The notes under the pieces: model-generated
The model's input: the letters and a program-made list of their open reading frames with translations, nothing else
What the model was told of the DNA's origin: nothing
The model's database searches: none
Part shown: positions 7,511-14,854 of the stretch, piece by piece
Layout: every line of letters starts with the position of its first letter
Numbering within the stretch: position 1 is the first letter of the stretch
Assembly (NCBI GenBank): GCA_938004015.1
Contig: CALKWU010000217.1
Location: 1 to 21,407 of the forward strand
Length of the DNA stretch: 21,407 bases
Origin: an uncultured Oceanobacillus sp.
GTDB taxonomy: Bacteria > Bacillota > Bacilli > Bacillales > Amphibacillaceae
Direction: 5' to 3'
Translations under genes and position numbers: made by a program

Positions 7511-8470
7511 TCACTTTTTAAAAATCCGAAAGTCATCCGGTATATCTATCGCTTCCTCGATTAATGCTGCAACAACTGCTCCGCCAACAGGCTCCATTTT
7601 CGGTTTGATGAAAACTGTATCAATTCCATGGGAAGCAAAGTAATCATTCAGTTTATCTTGAAACATGTCCAAACGATTGAATAAACCGCCAGTAAATACA
7701 ATTGGAATGTTCCGGAATGGATGAGAAAATAATTTATGAATTAAACAGGTTATCGCTTCCGCAATGTATAAAGCATTTTCATCAATGATTTTCTTGGCAG
7801 TTTCGTCTCCTTGCTCTCCAGCACTTATGACTTCTTTACTCAATGCAGCAATGACTCCCTTGGAATTGTTGGATTGGTAGATGGATGGAATGATGGATGG
7901 AAGGTGATCCGTGTCAAAATGGGTAAGAATCAAATCCGTCAACATCGTTTTTTCTTCCAGTCCGTCATGAGCCCTGAATGCTTTTTCCAGCGCTTGGCTT
8001 CCGATAGAGTATCCGCTCCCTTTTTCTCCAAGTAAATATCCCCAACCACCGACTCGATCGGAATCACCTTTTTCATTTAATCCAAAGGTGATGGAACCCG
8101 TACCACCAATTTGGACAATGCCCGGTTTCCCCAAGGTTCCAGAATATAAAGCGATAATCGCATCATTCGTTACCGTAACATTCATGGAATCCGGCAATAA
8201 ATTCCTCAACAATTCCTCCATATTCCCTCTCGTTGTCGGATGGTCTACTCCCGACATTCCCGCATAAACATGCCCAATATGTTGAAAGTCGTCTTTCATT
8301 TCTGCAGAAAGAAGATCAAACAACCGTTTAAACTCACTTATCAAGGCTTCTTTTGTTACACTATTCGGATTAGAAGCGCCGACTGTCGCCTCCGCAACTA
8401 TTTCTCCCGTAGATGTCGCAATGACACCTTTTGTTTTTGTACCGCCACCATCAATGCCTAATACATACAT
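7511..8470 (-). CDS. murK: N-acetylmuramate/N-acetylglucosamine kinase (BadF/BadG/NagK fold, MurK-like)
   Basis: Cytoplasmic sugar kinase of 319 aa of the ASKHA superfamily. Motifs in order: DGGGTKT (7-13, phosphate 1), TND (101-103), GGTGSI (122-127, phosphate 2), GGWGYLLGEKGSGY (141-154) and TGGLF near 268 (adenosine). These fit the BadF/BadG-type N-acetylhexosamine kinases, which include Clostridium acetobutylicum MurK, acting on both MurNAc and GlcNAc. With MurQ and NamZ in the same unit and no PTS transporter, a MurNAc-6-kinase role is the best inference; a plain GlcNAc kinase is the alternative. ATG 8470 has GGGGGA 7 bases upstream and is preferred to the longer frame from 8491. It is the last gene of the unit, before the terminator at 7451-7488. 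Confidence 0.85.
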   Translation of the reverse strand: MYVLGIDGGGTKTKGVIATSTGEIVAEATVGASNPNSVTKEALISEFKRLFDLLSAEMKDDFQHIGHVYAGMSGVDHPTTRGNMEELLRNLLPDSMNVTVTNDAIIALYSGTLGKPGIVQIGGTGSITFGLNEKGDSDRVGGWGYLLGEKGSGYSIGSQALEKAFRAHDGLEEKTMLTDLILTHFDTDHLPSIIPSIYQSNNSKGVIAALSKEVISAGEQGDETAKKIIDENALYIAEAITCLIHKLFSHPFRNIPIVFTGGLFNRLDMFQDKLNDYFASHGIDTVFIKPKMEPVGGAVVAALIEEAIDIPDDFRIFKK

Positions 8471-8508
8471 CTTGTCATCCCCCATAAACAAATAGTAGAA
8501 AATAAACT

Positions 8509-8525
8509 GGATAGGGAGTCCATCC
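8509..8525 (-). terminator. Weak hairpin between the regulator and kinase genes
   Basis: On the minus strand GGATGG and CTATCC form a 6-bp stem (one G-T pair) around a 5-base loop, preceded by AAAAA and followed by AGTTTATTTTC. It looks like a weak or partial terminator in the roughly 100-base gap between murR and murK, which could lower kinase expression relative to upstream genes. I see no promoter in this gap. Confidence 0.35.
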
Positions 8526-8574
8526 TTTTTCTGCGTTTGAACAATTACTGACGCATCGGCTTGTCAGATGACTT

Positions 8575-9432
8575 TCATTTGGTTTTTCTCAAAAAATCCA
8601 CGGCTTCTCTTGTCGCATCCAAACGTTTCAGCGTTTTATCATACTGGTGGGATGCGACACACATGAAGAGGATGTCAATCACATGCAGCTGGGCGATTCG
8701 GGATGAGGTCGCCCCACTGCGGAAGGTTGGTTCAGTCGTTGCAGAAGTGTATAAATTGATCTCGGCTTGTTTCGTCACCTTATAGTTTCCATATTTCGTA
8801 AGGCTGATTGTTTTGGCTTTCTTTTTATTGGCCAACTCTAAAATTTTGGCGACTTCGGTTGTTTCTCCGGAAAAGGAGATGCCGACGACAACATCCTGCT
8901 CATTCACATTCGCCACTTGAGTTGCCGCCATATGCATGTCCGAGAAAGCATAGGCAGACTTATTGATCCGCAAAAACTTTTGCTGGGCATCTTGAGCAAT
9001 GATATTGGACGCCCCTACTCCGATAAAGTGAATGCTTCTTGCTTTCTTCAATGCTTCAACCGCTTTATTCACTTCTTCGACGACCAGCAATTCTGAAGTT
9101 TCACGGATCGTCTGAATACTGTTGTTTGTCGTTTTTTCCATAACCGACAATGTATCTTCGTTTGGTTTGATATCACGGTAACCTGCGACATTTTTCTTTT
9201 GCAGATCACCAGCTATACGGAGTTTCAAATCCTGTAATCCTTTTAAATTCAACGATTTACAAAGGCGAATCACCGCTGCGCCACTTGTTGAACTTCTTTT
9301 TCCCAGTTCTGCAGCGGTCAATGAAATGGCTTTTTGTGGGTGCTCCAAAATATATTGAGCGATCTTTTTCTCAGAAGGCGGGAGCGTCGGCAACATTTCT
9401 CTTAATATCACAAGCCCTCCATTTGTCGACAT
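8575..9432 (-). CDS. murR: RpiR-family transcriptional regulator (MurR-like)
   Basis: DNA-binding regulator of 285 aa with the RpiR layout: an N-terminal helix-turn-helix domain (about 1-77, including AAELGKRSSTSGAAVIRLCKS) and a C-terminal sugar-isomerase (SIS) domain (about 110-260, with FIGVGASN and GISFSGETTEV) that binds phosphosugars. E. coli MurR responds to MurNAc-6-phosphate, the likely effector here as murQ is two genes upstream. The gene lies near the end of the operon rather than at its front, so it would be co-induced with the pathway. Its ribosome site is weak (GGGTTGAT). It follows the GNAT stop by 15 bases. Candidate targets are the TGAAA-type palindromes before the GH20, deacetylase and anmK genes. 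Confidence 0.88.
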   Translation of the reverse strand: MSTNGGLVILREMLPTLPPSEKKIAQYILEHPQKAISLTAAELGKRSSTSGAAVIRLCKSLNLKGLQDLKLRIAGDLQKKNVAGYRDIKPNEDTLSVMEKTTNNSIQTIRETSELLVVEEVNKAVEALKKARSIHFIGVGASNIIAQDAQQKFLRINKSAYAFSDMHMAATQVANVNEQDVVVGISFSGETTEVAKILELANKKKAKTISLTKYGNYKVTKQAEINLYTSATTEPTFRSGATSSRIAQLHVIDILFMCVASHQYDKTLKRLDATREAVDFLRKTK

Positions 9433-9447
9433 GCTATCAACCCATTT

Positions 9448-10395
9448 CTAGATATCTTTTTTCATGACGTGGAACGTACGAGTAATTTCAAAACCTGTTT
9501 TCTTATATAAGTAGCCAGCGGATGTTTTCTCACCAGTCCAGAGGAACCATGCTCCATGTAAGCTCTCTGCTTTCATTTGCTGTAAACATAGATTCAACAA
9601 AATTTTCCCTAGCTTTTTCCCTTGTTGTTCAGGATCTACGCCAAATGGCCCAAAGCGATCCGGAATTCCTTCGTACCCACCATAAATGCAAAAACCGACA
9701 ATTTTCTTTCCTTGTTTGGCAACGAGGATTCTTTCAAGCGGCATTCCTTGTAAAATACCTTCTCTTATCGCCCTGCCCCAGTCGGGATTGAATACCTCAT
9801 TTGCAAAGGTGATCAAGTCATATAAATCGCCATCCTCTGCCAATGAGAATGTGTATCCCTCTTCCTCACGCTGTTTGACCAATTCTTTTATTTCATCGGA
9901 AAGTTTGAAGTCGACGAGATTACGGTCCATGGCAATTGGAGAGTACAGTTTATCGAAACCTTGATCAAGCAAAAATCGATATCCTTCCGGGTAAGCTTCT
10001 TCGTCGATTCCAGGCAAAATATAGTTCGGTGCATAGGAAGCGAAAAAGACATGTTTCCTTCCGTTTTCTTTCAAGAAGTGGATGGCATCCTCCATCAACC
10101 GGGAAGCGACGCCTTTTCTTCTGTACACTTCATCAACGAAAAAGAAGACGATCCACCCGTTATCCGGTTCCAAATCTGTTCCGTACATTGGCAGTAACCT
10201 GCGCACAGCATAAACGACACCGACTAATTTATCCCCATCATAAGCAACCCTAAGGCCCTCTGGATCGAAATTACTATCCAATAACACTAAATTACGAAAA
10301 CGGTCAGGGGTAATAGGGTCTTTCCACATCACCTCATTCCACAACTTTACAATGTTTTTTTCGTCTCCGGACTGATAGTATCTATATGTAATCAT
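9448..10395 (-). CDS. Tandem-GNAT N-acetyltransferase
   Basis: 315 aa with two GNAT domains. The first acetyl-CoA loop is canonical (VDEVYRRKGVASRLM, near 92-106). In the second (VDPEQQGKKLGKILL, near 252) the central Gly is replaced by Lys, so that domain may bind acetyl-CoA weakly or be structural. The ATG overlaps the murQ stop (ATGA at 10392-10395), and its AGGAGG site lies inside the last murQ codons, which indicates translational coupling and a linked function. Re-acetylation of de-N-acetylated muropeptide sugars, as by Clostridium GlmA, is a reasonable inference; the true acceptor is unknown. It resembles the GNAT at 6333-7286 in layout. Confidence 0.82.
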   Translation of the reverse strand: MITYRYYQSGDEKNIVKLWNEVMWKDPITPDRFRNLVLLDSNFDPEGLRVAYDGDKLVGVVYAVRRLLPMYGTDLEPDNGWIVFFFVDEVYRRKGVASRLMEDAIHFLKENGRKHVFFASYAPNYILPGIDEEAYPEGYRFLLDQGFDKLYSPIAMDRNLVDFKLSDEIKELVKQREEEGYTFSLAEDGDLYDLITFANEVFNPDWGRAIREGILQGMPLERILVAKQGKKIVGFCIYGGYEGIPDRFGPFGVDPEQQGKKLGKILLNLCLQQMKAESLHGAWFLWTGEKTSAGYLYKKTGFEITRTFHVMKKDI

Positions 10396-11312
10396 AATCG
10401 ATTTCCTCCTCCATTAGCTAGTCTAATTGCTTCACGTACAAAGCCATCCGCCTCTTGGATATACTTTTTCGCTTCTTCAAATGTCACGTCAGCTTTGATC
10501 ATCACGATGGCAGGCTTTACTTCATAATTCGTTTTCTCCAACACTACCTTTGCCTTTTCTACGGATACTTCAGTAATTGTGGATACGATGTTTTTCGCCC
10601 GTTCTTTTAGTTTTTGATTGCTTACTTTCAAATCAACCATCAAATTCTCATAAACTTTCCCCATCTTGATCATGGAAGCTGTTGTAATCATATTTAATAT
10701 CATTTTTTGTGCAGTAGCAGCTTTCATTCGGGTGGAACCGGTCAACACTTCCGGCCCAGTGGCAACTTCAATGTTTATTTGAGCATATTGACTTATGACT
10801 GAATTTTTGTTGTTTGCAAGACTGACCGTAACAGCCCCAACCTCTTGTGCGTATTTTAATGCACCAATGACATAGGGAGTTCTGCCACTCGCGGCAATTC
10901 CAACGACCACATCCAATGCGGTGAGATTACGCTCTTTCAGGTCAGATGCACCTAAAGCTTCATCATCCTCCGCCCCTTCCACCGCTTCCACGAAAGCTCC
11001 CGTTCCACCTGCTATGACCGCTTGCACAACAGTAGGTGGTGTACTGAAAGTCGGAGGACATTCCACGGCATCCTGTATGCCGATTCGGCCGCTCGTACCG
11101 GCTCCGACATAAAACAATTTCCCCCCACGTTTCAATCGATCCTGTACGATGTCCACGACTTCTTCAACTTCGGGAAGAACCTCCCGAACCTTTTGTGCAA
11201 CCGTCATATCCTCAGTATTGATTGTTTTCAAAATATCCATTGTTGACATCGTATCGATTGCCATTGAATTTGGATTTCTCATTTCCGTCATTAAAGTCGA
11301 TATTTTTTTCAT
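10392..11312 (-). CDS. murQ: N-acetylmuramic acid 6-phosphate etherase
   Basis: Cytoplasmic lyase/hydrolase that cleaves the D-lactyl ether of MurNAc-6-phosphate to give GlcNAc-6-phosphate and D-lactate. It has 306 aa, the usual length, and an SIS fold. Signatures are GAGTSGRIGIQDAVECPPTF (from 70) with Glu84, EGAEDD (112-117) with Glu115, and GSTRMKAATAQK. Glu84 and Glu115 line up with the E. coli catalytic residues Glu83 and Glu114. I chose ATG 11312 because AGGACGG lies 6 bases upstream; GTG 11318 would leave no spacing. NamZ ends 11 bases before this start, and the GNAT gene overlaps the end. This gene anchors the pathway assignment of the whole island. Confidence 0.96.
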   Translation of the reverse strand: MKKISTLMTEMRNPNSMAIDTMSTMDILKTINTEDMTVAQKVREVLPEVEEVVDIVQDRLKRGGKLFYVGAGTSGRIGIQDAVECPPTFSTPPTVVQAVIAGGTGAFVEAVEGAEDDEALGASDLKERNLTALDVVVGIAASGRTPYVIGALKYAQEVGAVTVSLANNKNSVISQYAQINIEVATGPEVLTGSTRMKAATAQKMILNMITTASMIKMGKVYENLMVDLKVSNQKLKERAKNIVSTITEVSVEKAKVVLEKTNYEVKPAIVMIKADVTFEEAKKYIQEADGFVREAIRLANGGGNRL

Positions 11313-11323
11313 ATTCACCCGTC

Positions 11324-12472
11324 CTATTTGTAAATAAGATATGGTTCTTTCAGCTGCTGAAAAGATGCTAATTTTTCTTCACAAGCTTCAAGGAACGCCT
11401 TTGCATTCCCTGCCCAAATTTGTTTTTTCAATTGTTTCGTACCAGCCAAAAGATCAAAGAAATACTTTCCATTTTCGTTACGGATAAATTCAAATTCATC
11501 AGGATAAAGTTCTGCAACTGTTTCAATCAGAATGATACCCGCTTCTAAAGCATGAAGCTCATGGCGATTTTCTATGTGCAATTGAACCCCGCCACAAACT
11601 TGATTGACATGTTTTTGATAGAAAGGAATGAACGATGTCGGTCGAGCCAATACACCAGCGATGTTTTTTCGGTTGAATGCTTTCGCCAATTCCATCCCAT
11701 CGATAAAAGGAGCTCCAACCAATTCAAATGGTCTTGTCGTACCTCTTCCTTCTGAAAGATTCGTTCCCTCTATCAAACAAGTTCCTGAGTACAAAATGCT
11801 CATATCCATGTTGGTTGTATTCGGTGATGGAGGAACCCAAAATAACCCGGTTTCATCAAAATACATGCTCCTCTCCCACCCTTGCATGGGTACAACCGTC
11901 AGTTCACAGTCATAACCGAACTCATGTTTATAGAGATAAGCAAGTTCTCCAACCGTCATCCCGTGACGATTCGGAATCGGCAACAAACCAACAAATGATC
12001 GGACATCTTCTTCCACCAGATTCCCTTCCATTTTATTTCCTGAAACCGGATTCGGACGGTCCAGTACAACAAAATGCTTCCCCTGTTCTTTGCACGCTTC
12101 CATGACATAAGCCATCGTATAGATGAACGTATAATATCTGGAGCCGATATCCTGCAAATCAAAAACGAGGACATCAACCGGTTCCAACATTTCTTTTGTT
12201 GGCTTTCTTGTTTCCCCATATAGACTGTAGACCGGTAATCCCGTATAAGGATCTTTCATTGATTCTACTTTTTCCCCTTCTCTCGCATCCCCGCGGATTC
12301 CGTGTTCCGGAGCATATAATGCGGTCAAGTGGATGTCATCATGCTCAAAAAATAAATCAATGGAAGGGATCAACCGTTCATTGACACCTGTTATATTTGT
12401 GATAAGACCAATTCTTTTCCCTTTGAAACGTTGATACTCTTTTTCCAAAAATACATCGAGGCCTAATTTCAT
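11324..12472 (-). CDS. namZ: Exo-beta-N-acetylmuramidase NamZ (GH171, DUF1343), without signal peptide
   Basis: Family GH171 enzyme that releases MurNAc from the non-reducing end of peptidoglycan fragments such as MurNAc-GlcNAc. It has 382 aa with the family motifs in order: GLITN (22-26), APEHGIRG (54-61), DLQDIGSRYYT (105-115), DRPNP (138-142), IPNRHGMTVGELA (166-178) and EGTNLSEGRGTTRPFE (235-250). The N-terminus MKLGLDVFLEKEYQRF has no hydrophobic segment, unlike exported B. subtilis NamZ/YbbC, so the protein should be cytoplasmic. Its ATG overlaps the DUF624 gene stop (ATGA), and murQ follows 11 bases downstream: liberated MurNAc would pass directly to the kinase and MurQ. Confidence 0.92.
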   Translation of the reverse strand: MKLGLDVFLEKEYQRFKGKRIGLITNITGVNERLIPSIDLFFEHDDIHLTALYAPEHGIRGDAREGEKVESMKDPYTGLPVYSLYGETRKPTKEMLEPVDVLVFDLQDIGSRYYTFIYTMAYVMEACKEQGKHFVVLDRPNPVSGNKMEGNLVEEDVRSFVGLLPIPNRHGMTVGELAYLYKHEFGYDCELTVVPMQGWERSMYFDETGLFWVPPSPNTTNMDMSILYSGTCLIEGTNLSEGRGTTRPFELVGAPFIDGMELAKAFNRKNIAGVLARPTSFIPFYQKHVNQVCGGVQLHIENRHELHALEAGIILIETVAELYPDEFEFIRNENGKYFFDLLAGTKQLKKQIWAGNAKAFLEACEEKLASFQQLKEPYLIYK

Positions 12473-13098
12473 GATTCAACACTCACTTTAATCTCATATC
12501 TAGGAAATACCCTCATGGCAATCCACATCAGTACAAAGCTCAACAAACTTCCACTGACAAAAATCAACAGAACCGGCAGCATACTGATAAATACATACAT
12601 CAGATAACTTCCAACAATCATCATGATTGTGTTTAACGGTTTCCCTAAAACAATAACGAATGCTTTTTTTATATACTCGAATGTTTTAAATTCATAATGT
12701 ACGTACATCGGAAAAATATACAAAATGACTGCGAAGAAAATAAACATTCCGAAGATGATAAAAAAGGCTAAGACTGAGAATAAAAATTTTCCGGATTGTT
12801 GGAAGAACCTCAAATCGATATATAAAACAATACCTAGGATTGTTAAAACATACCCGATGATGTTCATCTGAATGAAACTTTTCTTATAATTTTTCCAAAA
12901 CGTTTGAAACACAGGGATGTCGGTATCACCCAACACCCATTTTCGAGTGACGGAGAACATTGCTGCTGTGGATGGGAAAATTCCAAAGACAACGAGGCCC
13001 GCTAACGAAAAAGCAATCCACAGCAGATTAAGGTACATAAATTTCATGATCCAGTTTGCAATGCCATATACCCTCCAAACAATCGCTTCAAATCCCAT
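12469..13098 (-). CDS. DUF624/YesL-family membrane protein
   Basis: Integral membrane protein of 209 aa with about five hydrophobic segments (near 18-42, 75-95, 103-130, 150-172 and 176-197). The start MGFEAIVWRVYGIANWIMKF plus LLWI and GIFPSTAAMF fit DUF624, the family of B. subtilis YesL, which sits beside CUT1-type importers. I chose ATG 13098 because it gives the family-typical MG start; the frame is open to 13107, and neither start has a strong ribosome site. It follows the binding-protein gene after two hairpins and is translationally coupled to namZ. Function is unknown; an accessory role in the adjacent importer is inference from recurring neighbourhood. Confidence 0.82.
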   Translation of the reverse strand: MGFEAIVWRVYGIANWIMKFMYLNLLWIAFSLAGLVVFGIFPSTAAMFSVTRKWVLGDTDIPVFQTFWKNYKKSFIQMNIIGYVLTILGIVLYIDLRFFQQSGKFLFSVLAFFIIFGMFIFFAVILYIFPMYVHYEFKTFEYIKKAFVIVLGKPLNTIMMIVGSYLMYVFISMLPVLLIFVSGSLLSFVLMWIAMRVFPRYEIKVSVES

Positions 13099-13136
13099 GC
13101 TTATCATCTCATTTCTGACATTTTTGTAAGGAGAGA

Positions 13137-13156
13137 CAGCCTGGATATCCAGGCTG
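13137..13156. other. Perfect 20-bp palindrome after the first binding-protein gene
   Basis: CAGCCTGGAT is followed directly by its reverse complement. In RNA it would form a hairpin with a minimal loop. It lies in the gap between the binding-protein stop (13176) and the DUF624 start, 10 bases from a second hairpin at 13166-13188. There is no T-tract after it in the minus direction, so it more likely protects the upstream mRNA or lets through part of transcription than ends it fully. A dyad protein-binding site is the alternative. Confidence 0.55.
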
Positions 13157-13165
13157 CTCGCTTAA

Positions 13166-13188
13166 TGATGCTGAATTATTGAGCATCA
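13166..13188 (-). other. Hairpin overlapping the stop codon of the first binding-protein gene
   Basis: TGATGCT (13166-13172) and AGCATCA (13182-13188) form a 7-bp stem with a 9-base loop that includes the TAA stop at 13176-13178. With the palindrome at 13137-13156 it makes two stems in a row at the 3' end of the binding-protein cistron. Confidence 0.4.
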
Positions 13189-14756
13189 GCCCAACGATCA
13201 TATGCCGCTTGATAGATTTCAACGACTCTATCGATATTCAGGCTTTCCAACGTTTCAACAAATTCATCCCACTTTTCATCAATCGATTCTCCGCCAGTGA
13301 TGAATCTCGCTTCCATTTGTTCAAAATAAGAATCAAGATCCGGTTTAATCGCATTCAATTCTTGCTGTTCTTCAACAGTCAAATATACTTGTGGGTAAGG
13401 CATTTTTGCATATGGAAGCAATTCTTCTTCCGCCCATTCATAAATTTCTAAAATAGCCGGGTTTCCGCCTTCCTTTTCGTAAAACTCAGTCGTCAGAACC
13501 ATTGGAACGTTTGTACCAACACCCGGTGCGTGTTTAGCATTTGTTTCTGTAGTACTTAAACCTTCTTCAGCCAGCAACACCCATTGGCCATCTTCATTCC
13601 ATTCATATGTTTCGCCTTCAATTCCTAGACGAGAGAGCAAGGTTCCTTCCTCCGTATATAAGTAATCCAACCACCGGATGGTTGCTTCCGGATGTTCGTT
13701 TTCGGAAGTGATTGCAGCTCTTCCTAAATAATATTCACTATATTCAATGACTTGCAGTTCATCGTTCACGGAACTTGTCATTGGAGGCAACATTGGATAA
13801 TTCAATGCCTCTTGTGGATCCTCAAAACCGACCATTACGATCGGCCATGTTGTAAAAATGCCTGTCCGTTCTCCTTTTGCAACAAATTGCTCCCATGTGT
13901 GTGAGAACATTTCATTGTCAAGTAGTTGTTCTTCATATAATCGATTGAGAAACTTCAAATACTCTTTAAATTCATCTTGAACATAAGCATATTTCACTTC
14001 TCCATTTTCTTCATAGATACCATCATCTTGGACAATGCCAAAGTTTGGAAGTAAACTGATTCGTAAATCAGCTGCTGAATTGGCTGTCAATGGGATGACA
14101 TCTCCGACATTACCTGGGTCTTCTTCTTTGAAAGCTTTCAGCAATTCATAAAACTCCTCCATTGTGGAAGGTCGATCCATCCCTAACTCTTCCAACCAAG
14201 GACCATTCATCCATAAAATCGGTGTTTTGGATGTTGGAGCTTGATCTATTGCAGGTAATGCATAAATATGTCCATCCGGAGTCGTAATCGACGCCTTCAG
14301 TTCCGGATCTTCATCCAAAAGCCTTTGGATATTCGGAGCATATTCTTCAATCAAATCTTCCAATGGAATCAACAGCCCTTGAGATCCATAGTCCACTACT
14401 TCACCATCTGTCAATTCAGCTCCATAGAAAAGATCTGGTAAGTCTAAACTCGCAAATGCCAATTGTTTATTTTGTGTGAAATCCTCTGATGTAGATGTTC
14501 GATACGTAAAATTAATGTTCGTCAATTCTTCCATCTCTTGGAAAAAGCCCATTTCTCCCCAATCTGGTTGGATTGGCGAACGTTGTCCCATAATTTCTAA
14601 TGTAATGGGTTCATCCACAATCGGAAACCCTTCCGCATTAAAATTATCATCCGGTTCACTCGTTGACTCTGCTTCACTATCATCGTCGTTGGAACATGCT
14701 CCAACGACAACAGCTGTTAAGAACAGTATCAAAAAGATAAACAAACGTTTCCTCAT
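13176..14756 (-). CDS. Extracellular solute-binding lipoprotein, LplA/YtcQ type
   Basis: Large family 1 binding protein of 526 aa, the size class that goes with LplB/YtcP permeases. The lipoprotein signal ends in VGAC with Cys21, then an acidic serine linker. Later segments fit the family: LASLDLPDLFYGA near 98 (residues lining the hinge), ALPAIDQAPTSKTPILWMN near 170 and ATIRWLDYLYTEEG near 358. AAAGGGG lies 9 bases before the ATG. It is the third of three transporter genes (permease, permease, binding protein), so the operon order is reversed from the second importer, and it is followed by hairpins and DUF624. Position between nagZ and namZ implies a GlcNAc-MurNAc, muropeptide or chito-oligosaccharide ligand; the ligand itself is inference. 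Confidence 0.9.
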   Translation of the reverse strand: MRKRLFIFLILFLTAVVVGACSNDDDSEAESTSEPDDNFNAEGFPIVDEPITLEIMGQRSPIQPDWGEMGFFQEMEELTNINFTYRTSTSEDFTQNKQLAFASLDLPDLFYGAELTDGEVVDYGSQGLLIPLEDLIEEYAPNIQRLLDEDPELKASITTPDGHIYALPAIDQAPTSKTPILWMNGPWLEELGMDRPSTMEEFYELLKAFKEEDPGNVGDVIPLTANSAADLRISLLPNFGIVQDDGIYEENGEVKYAYVQDEFKEYLKFLNRLYEEQLLDNEMFSHTWEQFVAKGERTGIFTTWPIVMVGFEDPQEALNYPMLPPMTSSVNDELQVIEYSEYYLGRAAITSENEHPEATIRWLDYLYTEEGTLLSRLGIEGETYEWNEDGQWVLLAEEGLSTTETNAKHAPGVGTNVPMVLTTEFYEKEGGNPAILEIYEWAEEELLPYAKMPYPQVYLTVEEQQELNAIKPDLDSYFEQMEARFITGGESIDEKWDEFVETLESLNIDRVVEIYQAAYDRWADAQ

Positions 14757-14823
14757 TTTGTATATCCCCTTTCTTATTTATGGAATGAAACTTTTATTGA
14801 AAAGAAAGCCGGAAGATGAATTT

Positions 14824-14833
14824 CCACCTCCCT
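14824..14833 (-). promoter_or_regulatory. Orphan Shine-Dalgarno sequence upstream of the binding-protein gene
   Basis: Minus-strand AGGGAGGTGG is a near-ideal ribosome site, but no ATG, GTG or TTG follows at the right distance. An ATT 2-5 bases later opens a 15-codon frame ending in TAA. The real binding-protein start, with its own AAAGGGG, is about 70 bases further on. It may be a leftover start, a standby ribosome site, or a leader with a rare ATT start. Confidence 0.3.
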
Positions 14834-14854
14834 GCCTTGTTTAAGGGTAGGCCA

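Noticed and set aside
7855..7905. ATGGATGGA-type short repeat inside the kinase gene
   Set aside because: It encodes an ordinary part of the kinase (HLPSIIPSIYQ) and is too short and degenerate to be a repeat element.
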